64,000 nt of DNA from Ignavibacteriales bacterium (GTDB taxonomy: Bacteria > Bacteroidota > Ignavibacteria > Ignavibacteriales > Melioribacteraceae). A program made the position numbers and the translations under genes. The stretch is from positions 1,798,001 through 1,862,000 of the forward strand of contig JAPLFG010000003.1 of assembly GCA_026390795.1 (NCBI GenBank), read 5' to 3'. Shown here one piece after another: positions 1 through 8,087 of the stretch. Positions within the stretch are counted from its first letter, which is position 1. Every line of letters begins with the position of its first letter. The notes beneath the pieces are model-generated. The model searched no databases. It was not told the origin of the DNA and saw nothing but the letters and a program-made list of their open reading frames with translations.

Positions 1-1293
1 ATCCAGTAAGAACATAGTTGGAGTTGCATAAACATAATAATCAGATGCAGCTTTTGAATTCCATCCTTTCAGATCGGAAACATTAATCCATTTCAAATTA
101 TTACTCTTTATGAAGCCAAGCCAGTCATCTTTTTTCTCGTCAAGAGAGATTGCAATTACTTCAAATTTTTTTTCTCTTTGAGCATTATAAAACTTATTCA
201 ACTCCGGGATTAAATCTTTACAGTGGGGGCACCAACTGGCATAGTATACTATTAATAATTTATCAGAAGTTGTTTTTTCCAGATCAACATTTTTACCATC
301 AACATCAGGCAGAATTATATTTGGAGCCATAGCATTTACATATAGTTTTTTATTCTGGTCAATTCTTCTTTGTATAGAACTCTCGGTTTTTGAATCGAGA
401 CAAAGATCATCCTTGATTACATAATTCTGAATTATATAATCGAGCGTTTGTTCTAAGCCGAATTTTTTAAATCCGTCTATCATATATTCGGTTATATGCT
501 GATACACAAGCTGGTTTATTTTTGCTTTGTTAAGAATTGAGTCAACTGCAATCATGAATTCCTTTTCAAGAAGCTCTTTGGGAAGCTGCGGGTTCCGGTA
601 ATAAGTTAAGTACTCAATTGTTTTGTTGGTAAAAACATCCGAATAGATTAATCCGGAATTCTTAAAATCAACTTTATCCAATGCATGAGATTTCAGAAAA
701 ACCAATTGCTTCTCCAATGGAAATGTAAAGTCAACCACCGGTAATTGTGATGATCTAATGTATCTGGCAATAAAATTGTTGGGGTTTTTTTGAGAGATGA
801 GATTCACAAATTCCAGATATTGCTTTTGGAGTTGTGCAAATTTATTTCTCGTCGCAGCATAATAATCATCATCTTTAGGATAGCGGGCTAATATCAACTG
901 CAGCAATTCTGTCTTTGTTTTATACTGTTTGTTAAGATTAATAAAAGAATAAAACAACTTATTGGATTCAGATCTATTCACTGCAACAGAGTCTGGAATA
1001 CTATTAACATCGGCGCTAATATCTACATCTTCTCCATCATAAATAAAATTTATTCGCCTATTGTTGCCGAATTGTAAAAAGTAAATGCCGGGATGATGTT
1101 GGGTTGGGACAAATTGATAACTGAATTTATTTATTTGAGTGGATTTAATCGAATCGATAAAAAAAGTTTTTTCGCCTTGGAGAGAAAATAAAACCGCATT
1201 ATTGGTATTAATTCCATCTATCGTAATGCTTACAGTCTGTGCTTCTAAAAAATTGAAGGATATTAGAAAGAACGAAAGCAAAATGTAATTCAT
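1..1293 (-). CDS. Thioredoxin-fold (TlpA/AhpC-like) exported protein, 3' end outside window
   Basis: The reading frame opens with ATG at 1293 on the minus strand and runs off the left edge, giving about 431 codons with no stop. Residues 1-19 form a hydrophobic signal peptide ending in EAQT. The middle 300 residues are helical and unrecognised, like the N-terminal region of Bacteroidota TlpA-type proteins. A thioredoxin core follows with the redox motif C355-P-H-C358 in the context YASWCPHC, then the strand EVIAISLDE and the cis-proline element ATPT. It is probably a periplasmic thiol-disulfide reductase or peroxiredoxin-like protein; the partner is unknown. The next gene on the same strand ends at 1354, so the two may be cotranscribed. 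Confidence 0.8.
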   Translation of the reverse strand, partial: MNYILLSFFLISFNFLEAQTVSITIDGINTNNAVLFSLQGEKTFFIDSIKSTQINKFSYQFVPTQHHPGIYFLQFGNNRRINFIYDGEDVDISADVNSIPDSVAVNRSESNKLFYSFINLNKQYKTKTELLQLILARYPKDDDYYAATRNKFAQLQKQYLEFVNLISQKNPNNFIARYIRSSQLPVVDFTFPLEKQLVFLKSHALDKVDFKNSGLIYSDVFTNKTIEYLTYYRNPQLPKELLEKEFMIAVDSILNKAKINQLVYQHITEYMIDGFKKFGLEQTLDYIIQNYVIKDDLCLDSKTESSIQRRIDQNKKLYVNAMAPNIILPDVDGKNVDLEKTTSDKLLIVYYASWCPHCKDLIPELNKFYNAQREKKFEVIAISLDEKKDDWLGFIKSNNLKWINVSDLKGWNSKAASDYYVYATPTMFLLD

Positions 1294-1353
1294 AAATATT
1301 TCTCAAAAATTCATTCGAATTATAATAAAAAGAAAGAAGAAATTGATGTATGA

Positions 1354-3210
1354 TTAATCCTTGATGCAGCGAACACTGAATGCATTCTTCTTACTATAAT
1401 ATAGAAAATCTCGAGTGATAATTTTAGTGTTATATAAGAGATTAAGGTAATAGGAATGATTAGCATCAGAAGTTTTTGTTGAACTCCAAAAGAAAGTGGT
1501 AGATCCCAAAGTAAGAGGGGCAAAGCCGACCCCGCCGAGGCCTGTATCATAGCCATAACCGGCTATCAATGCTGAGAACCCGCTTGTGTTTGTTCCCGCT
1601 CCATCAGCAGTTCCTTCGCCTCCGGCTTTTAATGCGTTTCCATCATTATCAACTGCACTGCTCGTGCTAAGAGTTTCGAAATCAAATAAGGTTGGTACAT
1701 GCCATCCGGTTGGGCAAATGCCTTGTGCACCTTGGATACTGCTATATTGCATCGCTTCGTCCCACTGATAAAGACCGCCAAATTTTGTACAATTTGCCAA
1801 GGCATTATCATCGTAACAATATTTTTCAATTACACCGTTATTTGTTTGAGCTTCGTTTTTGTTAATTCTCGTTCCAACGTCTAGGTTCTCTCTCATCCAG
1901 CACTGTCTTCCGATCTGAACAACATTATATGATTTACCGGAATAGGTTAGCGTGCCCATACATCTTGTTTTGAAAGTCCATGTTATTGACCAGCCCGATG
2001 TTCCATAGCTATTTGATGCGCTTACCCGCCAGAAATATGACGTTGAAATATTAAAACCGGTCACTTGTTGGAATGTATTAGTTAATCCATTTTGATCATA
2101 GACAAGACTTGTGAACGAACTATTTAAAGATATTTGAAGTGTATAACTAGTTGCACCATTACTTGTGTTCCATGAAAACATAGGAGATATATCAACATCA
2201 GCTGAATTATTAACAGGAGAAAATAATGGAGGTGCAAATGGCGCTGTACCCGTAGTTGTAAATGTCCACGCCGGTGTTGACCAATCCGATGTTCCGTTAA
2301 TACTTGTCGCGCTGACTCGCCAATAATATTTTGTCAAATTACTCAAACCGGCGAGTTGTTGGTTTGTAGGAGTTATACCCGATTGATTGTGGACTAAATT
2401 GGTGAATGAACTATTTGTGGAAACCTGCAATGTATAACTAGACGCACCTGCGCTCGTGTTCCATGCTAAAATTGGAGAAGTGCTTACATCAATAGCCCCG
2501 TTGGCTGGAGATGATAACGTCGGTGGATTAGGAGGAGGGCCTGCTGTTGTAAAAGACCATATTGGTGTTGACCAACCCGAAGTTCCGTAACTATTAGTGG
2601 CGTTAACTCTCCAGAAATAAACAGTAGAAAAATTAAATCCTGTAACTATTTGATTCGTTGTTGTTAGTCCGGATTGGTTGTAAACAAAATTTGAAAAAGA
2701 ATTATTGGTTGATACTTGCAGCGTATAGCTAGTTGCGCCTGAACTTGCGTTCCAGTTTAACGATGGAGAAGTACTAACATTTACTAAATTGTTTGTCGGT
2801 AATGATAATAACGGTATGCTGGGCGCTGAACCTGTAGTTGTAAATCCCCATGTGGGAGACGACCAGCCGGATGAGCCATTAATATTTGTTGCGCTAACCC
2901 GCCAGTAATATGTTGTTAGATTACTCAAACCGGTTAACTGTTGATTTGAAGCCGTTAATCCATTTTGGTTGAAGACAAAACTTGAAAACAAACTATCGGT
3001 TGATACCTGCAATGTATAACTTATTGCGTCGGTAGTTGCATTCCATGTTAGAGTAGGAGAAGTGCTTATATCAATCGCGTTCTTTGCCGGAGATATTAAA
3101 GTAGGTGCCGGTATTAAAGTTTCCGGAATTGTTGGATCTGCAAATTTGCATGAATAAGCCACTAAAAGAAGACCAATATAAAAAATGATCTTAATTGTGG
3201 CAGAATTCAT
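1354..3210 (-). CDS. FISUMP-domain lipoprotein with four fibronectin III-like repeats
   Basis: I place the start at 3210, not at the in-frame ATG at 3333, because residues 1-21 from 3210 form a lipoprotein signal peptide with lipobox LVAYSC (Cys21). Four repeats of about 94 residues follow (roughly 35-410). Each has the core SYTLQVSTxSxF, then YYWRVxAxNxxGxSxWS and FTT, typical of fibronectin III-like surface modules. The C-terminal 200 residues are the Fibrobacter succinogenes major paralogous (FISUMP) domain: GKSYNVVQIGxQCW, ENLD, CPTGWHVPT, GFSAL, FWSST and a terminal SVRCIKD. The function of that family is unknown; the protein is predicted to be anchored at the envelope surface. A paralogue lies at 36521-38608. 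Confidence 0.85.
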   Translation of the reverse strand: MNSATIKIIFYIGLLLVAYSCKFADPTIPETLIPAPTLISPAKNAIDISTSPTLTWNATTDAISYTLQVSTDSLFSSFVFNQNGLTASNQQLTGLSNLTTYYWRVSATNINGSSGWSSPTWGFTTTGSAPSIPLLSLPTNNLVNVSTSPSLNWNASSGATSYTLQVSTNNSFSNFVYNQSGLTTTNQIVTGFNFSTVYFWRVNATNSYGTSGWSTPIWSFTTAGPPPNPPTLSSPANGAIDVSTSPILAWNTSAGASSYTLQVSTNSSFTNLVHNQSGITPTNQQLAGLSNLTKYYWRVSATSINGTSDWSTPAWTFTTTGTAPFAPPLFSPVNNSADVDISPMFSWNTSNGATSYTLQISLNSSFTSLVYDQNGLTNTFQQVTGFNISTSYFWRVSASNSYGTSGWSITWTFKTRCMGTLTYSGKSYNVVQIGRQCWMRENLDVGTRINKNEAQTNNGVIEKYCYDDNALANCTKFGGLYQWDEAMQYSSIQGAQGICPTGWHVPTLFDFETLSTSSAVDNDGNALKAGGEGTADGAGTNTSGFSALIAGYGYDTGLGGVGFAPLTLGSTTFFWSSTKTSDANHSYYLNLLYNTKIITRDFLYYSKKNAFSVRCIKD

Positions 3211-3692
3211 CCGTTTGATTGTTTTATATATCTTACTTTTAGATAGCAACTCGGTTACTTCCCTCATTCCGATTATATCAATATCATTCACATTTATAAT
3301 ATTGGTAAAGAATATTTTGAAATCAACCCACAATCTCTTTTAGAGTCCGATCTTAACTTTTTTAGTGCTTTCCCGCACAATTACGAGGGATTGTGTATAT
3401 AATCTGCTATTCTTTTCTTGATTTAATTAATCAAATGTATTCCACTCACATCCTCTTCAAAAAATTTCCTTGTAATGGTAGTTATGCACTAAGTACTTTA
3501 GGTTAATCAAAAATTGAATTTGAACCAGAATGAACAAAGTAAAACTTTTCTAAACTTTAACTGCTTGGTATAATATTATTTATTTTTATTGATTATTCAC
3601 TTACCAATCTTTAAGTTTATTCAGAGTAAGTATTCAGTCATTTCTTGTTGCTCTCAAATATTTTTGATTCCATATCAATATATTTCAAATTT
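3211..3692. other. AT-rich intergenic region between divergent genes
   Basis: This stretch separates the minus-strand lipoprotein from the plus-strand phosphatase gene, so it must carry two divergent promoters. I see no confident promoter boxes, hairpins or repeats. Confidence 0.5.
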
Positions 3693-5009
3693 ATGTTGAA
3701 AAATGTTGAGAACAATCAAATTCGAATATTCCAATTAGAAGAAGAGAACAGCAAACTAAAAACTTCTGTGCAGGAACTCTCAGTTCTAAATGAAATAGCT
3801 ACCGCAATCAGTTCGACACTTTCAATTGAAGACATTGTGGAACTAATCGTTAAAAAATGTATCAAGCATTTGAAAGTTGAACAGTGCGCCGTAATGCTAT
3901 TAGATAAAAAACCCGATTCACAAAACTTTCATACTCTTATTAGAAAAGAAGACGAAAGTAAAGGTAATCTCCCACTTAAACTCGATCTACAATTAACAGG
4001 GTGGATGATTCTTAATAAAAGTCCATTGATTTCCAATGATTTAAAAAACGACACAAGATTTGTACTAAATCTTTCAGGAGAATCAATTATCAAATCTTTA
4101 ATAAGTGTTCCACTGTTGATGAAAGGCAACCTTATCGGAATTCTTGCTGTGTTCAATAAAAAAAATGACCGCGAATTTACACATGATGAAGAGAGACTGC
4201 TGTCAATTATAGGTGCTCAATCTGCTCATGTTATAGAAAATGCACGCTTGTTTGAAGATGAAAAAAAACTGGAAATTTTACAGGAAGAGCTTGAAAGAGC
4301 TGCAGAGATTCAAAAAAATCTTTTACCTGCTAGATTACCCGTTATCGACGGCTTCGATTTCTATGCAGTAAATATTCCCGCAAAAGAAGTTGGCGGTGAT
4401 TACTATGATTTTATAAATATTGATGAAAACAAGATGGCTTTTTGTCTTGGTGATGTTTCCGGTAAAGGATTACCGGCTGCATTGCTCATGGCAAACCTTC
4501 AAGCAACGTTGCGTAGTCAAATATTATTTAACCTGCCTTGTTGCCAAGCGATAAACCGTTCAAATCTTCTTTTGTATAGAAGCACAGAAGCAGCAAAGTT
4601 TGTAACATTATTCATAGGAATGATTGATCCATTATCTGACAAATTAAAATTTTGTAACGCCGGGCATAATTATCCAATATTAATTTCTAATGATGGAAAA
4701 ATTACTAGATTAAAAGATGGCGGAATTATTCTCGGTTGTCTTCCAAACTATCCATATTCCGAAGGTGAAATTGAGTTCAAGAACGGCGATCTGTTATTCA
4801 TCTTCACGGACGGAATTACTGAAGCAATGAATTTTCAAAAAGATGAATATGGCGAAGAAAAATTAATTGAAGAATTATCAATTATAAAAGATAATTCATG
4901 TGAAGAGATTGCTCAAAAGATTTTAACTAGTGTTAAATCTCACATCAAAGATGAACCACAATCTGATGATATGACATTACTGATTATAAAAAAAATTAGT
5001 CATTTATAA
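3693..5009 (+). CDS. GAF-domain SpoIIE-type Ser/Thr protein phosphatase (RsbU-like)
   Basis: Residues 1-35 are a short coiled coil, about 38-184 a GAF sensor domain, 184-208 a second coiled linker, and 210-437 a PP2C-like SpoIIE domain. Metal-binding signatures are intact: EVGGDYYDF (D236), LGDVSGKG (D254), NAGHN, FTDGITEA and SDDMTLL. Proteins of this design dephosphorylate STAS anti-sigma antagonists in partner-switching cascades, and such an antagonist follows 12 bases downstream. The ligand of the GAF domain cannot be read from sequence. An in-frame TTG at 3645 would add 16 residues; I prefer the ATG at 3693. No anti-sigma kinase (RsbW type) or sigma factor is encoded in the window. Confidence 0.88.
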   Translation: MLKNVENNQIRIFQLEEENSKLKTSVQELSVLNEIATAISSTLSIEDIVELIVKKCIKHLKVEQCAVMLLDKKPDSQNFHTLIRKEDESKGNLPLKLDLQLTGWMILNKSPLISNDLKNDTRFVLNLSGESIIKSLISVPLLMKGNLIGILAVFNKKNDREFTHDEERLLSIIGAQSAHVIENARLFEDEKKLEILQEELERAAEIQKNLLPARLPVIDGFDFYAVNIPAKEVGGDYYDFINIDENKMAFCLGDVSGKGLPAALLMANLQATLRSQILFNLPCCQAINRSNLLLYRSTEAAKFVTLFIGMIDPLSDKLKFCNAGHNYPILISNDGKITRLKDGGIILGCLPNYPYSEGEIEFKNGDLLFIFTDGITEAMNFQKDEYGEEKLIEELSIIKDNSCEEIAQKILTSVKSHIKDEPQSDDMTLLIIKKISHL

Positions 5010-5021
5010 TGGAGGCTTGTT

Positions 5022-5360
5022 ATGAAAATAAATGTTGTTGAAAAATATACTGCGGCGGTCATCGAATTAAAAGGAGATATAACCGGCGCACCGCATAATG
5101 AGGAATTTAGCAACACTTTACGAAAACTAATTGCTGAAGAAAAGAAAAATATTGTTATTGATCTGGCAGAAACTAAATACATGAACAGCTCCGGTTTGGG
5201 AATGCTTATTGGCGGTTATACTACTGTGAAAAACTCCGGCGGCGACTTAAAACTTGCTAACGTTACTAAAAAAATAGAAAGTTTATTGGTGATTACTAAA
5301 CTGAGTACAATATTCGAAAACTATGCAAGTGTTGATGAAGCTGTAAAAAGTTTTAGTTAA
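5022..5360 (+). CDS. STAS-domain anti-sigma factor antagonist (SpoIIAA/RsbV-like)
   Basis: The 112-residue protein is a single STAS domain. It has the strand VIDLAETKYMNSSGLGML, in which S57 (or S56) is the expected phosphorylation site recognised by an RsbW kinase and reversed by a SpoIIE phosphatase. A strong GGAGG ribosome site lies just upstream. It follows the phosphatase gene by 12 bases, so the two form the usual phosphatase/antagonist pair. The cognate anti-sigma kinase must be encoded elsewhere, or one of the downstream Ser/Thr kinases acts on it; that last idea is inference. Confidence 0.9.
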   Translation: MKINVVEKYTAAVIELKGDITGAPHNEEFSNTLRKLIAEEKKNIVIDLAETKYMNSSGLGMLIGGYTTVKNSGGDLKLANVTKKIESLLVITKLSTIFENYASVDEAVKSFS

Positions 5361-5415
5361 AAGTCATTGTAGATTTATATCGTTCTGATTCTTCCTTTTA
5401 ATTAGGAGTGAAGAT

Positions 5416-7905
5416 ATGATCGGTAAAACAATTTCACACTACAAGATTTTAGAAAAACTCGGCGAAGGAGGGATGGGTGTTGTCTATAAAGCTCAGGACA
5501 TTTCGCTTGATCGTATGGTGGCTCTTAAATTTTTAGCTCATCATCTTATTGCCAATGAATCCGATAAAGCGCGATTTATTCATGAAGCAAAAGCAGCTGC
5601 AATTCTAAACCATCCCAACATTTGCACAATTCACGGTATTGAAGAAGATGAAGGCGAAACATTTATTGTAATGGAATTTATTGATGGAAGAACACTTAAA
5701 GAAGTTATACCGACACTCACTTACAAGCAGTCACTCGATATCGCGATCCAAATTGCAAAAGGATTAAGCACAGCGCACGAACATGGAATAATCCATCGGG
5801 ATATCAAACCGGAAAATATAATGGTGAGAAGAGATGGAATAGTTGTGATAATGGATTTTGGATTAGCAAAGCTTAGAGGTGCTTCAAAACTAACGCAGGC
5901 AGGATTAACAGCCGGAACTGCGGGATACATGGCGCCGGAACAAATATTAGGACATGAGTCCGATCACAAAGCAGATATATTTTCTCTTGGAGTAGTCCTT
6001 TATGAATTAATGTCCGGACAATTGCCATTCAAAGGAATGCACTCTTCAGCATTGATGTATGAAATAGTGAATGTGGAAGCTCCCTCTGTATCAACAATAA
6101 AACCGGAAATAAACACTGAACTCGATTTACTAATACAAGAATGTTTGGTTAAAGAGCCTAACGACAGAATTCAATCGGTAGCGGAAGTAAGAAGAAAGCT
6201 GGAGTCAATCTCCGCCTCTAGCAAAAAAACAAAAACAAAAACCGGTCATCAAAAAGTTATAACTTCAAGAAAGAGTGAAGAATCTAAAAGATATAAAGCT
6301 GATTATAACAAAATAAAACAAAGAGCAGTGATATTACTTGGACTATTTGGGTTTTTTACAATATGCACACTGATTTTGCTTTACCTTATCCTGTCACAGC
6401 CGGAACCGCTCGATCTATCAAAATATAAATACACACCATTGGCAACAGACCCTGAGCCCGAAGGTAGTCCTGCATGGTCTCGTGATGGGAAAAGTATTGC
6501 ATATACAAAAGTTGTTAACGGATATTCACAAATATTTGTAAGGAATCTCTCTAAACCGATTCCTTATCAAATAACAAATCTTGATAAGAAAAGTGCTTCA
6601 TCTCCATTTTGGTCCCCTAACGGAAATTTGATTTACTTTATTTCAACTGAAAAATTATACTCTGTAGGTCTTGCCGGAGGTGAGCCCAAAAAAATTATTG
6701 AATCAGTTTCTGCCGCAACTATTTCACCCGATTCCAAAACAATTGCTTACTGGAGTTGGGATGTGGTAAAAAGTAAAGATGCAAACAAACCCGATAAATA
6801 TTCTGCATCTGTCTACATTACTCCCGCAAATGGAGGAGAACGCCGGAAATATATGCCTGCTCCATTTGAAGTTTCTGGAGGATATGTTCCAAAATATATT
6901 AACTTCTCGCCTGATGGAAAAAAAAATGGATTATCGACTTATAGTCAGGATGCTAAAGATGTTGGATTCTGGATTTTACCCTGGCCCGATGGAAATGATG
7001 TAAAACCATTTAAAATATTCCATAACAATAAAGATTTTACCCCTCAACCATTTTCATGGATGCCTGACTCGCGAAATTTAGTTTCTTCTTCATATAGAGG
7101 AAACGGTCTATTTATTGGAGATACTGAAACAAATGAAATAAAAAACATTACAAAAGAAATACCTGGAGGAAATTATTCTTGTGATGTTTCGCCGGATGGA
7201 AACCGGATTGCTTTAGCAATAGGCCGTTCTGATTTTAATATCATTCGAATTCCATTAGATGGATCGGAACCAGAACTATTTATAGCTTCTTCTCGAAATG
7301 AATCATCCATTTCATACTCGGATAATGGGAATAAATCCATATACATCACTAATCGTAATGGAGAAGATGAAATCTGGTTAAGAAAAAATGAAGAAGATGT
7401 CAGGCCGCTTATAGGCAAACAAGATTTTCCTGAGGCAGAAAGATTTACAATTGCATATGCAAATCTCTCTCCAGACGGCACTCGATTAGCTTTCAGAATC
7501 CACGATAATAGCGGTTTTAGAATTTATGTTGTTTCTACTGAGGGCGGTAAACCGACTCGGTTAAATGCTGAACTAATTACATCCTGGTCCCCCGACAGTA
7601 AGTGTTTAGTAACTTTAGATCCAGGTGGTCTGGCAATTGTAAAAGTAGGTGACCCGGAAGGAAAATTTATCCTTCCTAATACTAAGGATTTCGCAGGCTG
7701 GGTGTATTGGTCTCCCGATGGAAAATGGATTTACTACCGACAGAGCGGAAGAGAAAATTTAATTCTGGTTTCAACAGATGGTAAAACGAAAAAAGTGATT
7801 CCAATTCCAGGCATTAATGTTGTCGGTTTGGTGGTCTGGCCTAAAGGAGGTTCTATTCTTTATGGAGTTACGCAGAGAAGTTTATGCTCTATTGATATCA
7901 ATTGA
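5416..7905 (+). CDS. Membrane Ser/Thr protein kinase with TolB-like propeller, stopped early by in-frame TGA
   Basis: Residues 9-265 are an intact Hanks-type kinase: GEGGMG loop, K38 in VALKF, HRDIKPEN (D129, N134), DFG (D147) and APE. A transmembrane helix spans about 303-325, so the kinase is cytoplasmic and the C-terminal TolB/WD40-like propeller is outside. The propeller shows repeated SPDGK-type blade motifs. The frame ends at a TGA (7903-7905), but the same frame continues to 8070 with one more clear blade (TPDGKNIV) and a normal end (SDIWILEGFP). The gene is therefore truncated by a nonsense codon, read through, or affected by a sequence error. It starts MIGKTISHYKI, like its two downstream paralogues. 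Confidence 0.9.
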   Translation: MIGKTISHYKILEKLGEGGMGVVYKAQDISLDRMVALKFLAHHLIANESDKARFIHEAKAAAILNHPNICTIHGIEEDEGETFIVMEFIDGRTLKEVIPTLTYKQSLDIAIQIAKGLSTAHEHGIIHRDIKPENIMVRRDGIVVIMDFGLAKLRGASKLTQAGLTAGTAGYMAPEQILGHESDHKADIFSLGVVLYELMSGQLPFKGMHSSALMYEIVNVEAPSVSTIKPEINTELDLLIQECLVKEPNDRIQSVAEVRRKLESISASSKKTKTKTGHQKVITSRKSEESKRYKADYNKIKQRAVILLGLFGFFTICTLILLYLILSQPEPLDLSKYKYTPLATDPEPEGSPAWSRDGKSIAYTKVVNGYSQIFVRNLSKPIPYQITNLDKKSASSPFWSPNGNLIYFISTEKLYSVGLAGGEPKKIIESVSAATISPDSKTIAYWSWDVVKSKDANKPDKYSASVYITPANGGERRKYMPAPFEVSGGYVPKYINFSPDGKKNGLSTYSQDAKDVGFWILPWPDGNDVKPFKIFHNNKDFTPQPFSWMPDSRNLVSSSYRGNGLFIGDTETNEIKNITKEIPGGNYSCDVSPDGNRIALAIGRSDFNIIRIPLDGSEPELFIASSRNESSISYSDNGNKSIYITNRNGEDEIWLRKNEEDVRPLIGKQDFPEAERFTIAYANLSPDGTRLAFRIHDNSGFRIYVVSTEGGKPTRLNAELITSWSPDSKCLVTLDPGGLAIVKVGDPEGKFILPNTKDFAGWVYWSPDGKWIYYRQSGRENLILVSTDGKTKKVIPIPGINVVGLVVWPKGGSILYGVTQRSLCSIDIN

Positions 7906-8070
7906 GGTAAATGCAAAATAATAAAAGAATACAAAAATATTCGAAGTTATAGTACTAGGTGGAATGCTTCCTTATTTGCTTGTTTAACTCCTGACGGCAA
8001 AAACATAGTAACAACAGCCTATGATTATAAATCTGATATCTGGATACTTGAAGGATTTCCACAGAAATAA
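7906..8070 (+). pseudogene. Detached C-terminal propeller blade of the preceding kinase
   Basis: These 54 codons and a TAA are in the same frame as the kinase that stops at 7905. They encode a typical last blade with LTPDGKNIVTT and a C-terminal SDIWILEGFPQK. There is no plausible start codon or ribosome site of its own. It is best read as the displaced end of the upstream gene. Confidence 0.85.
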
Positions 8071-8087
8071 AATTTTGTGAGGATTGA

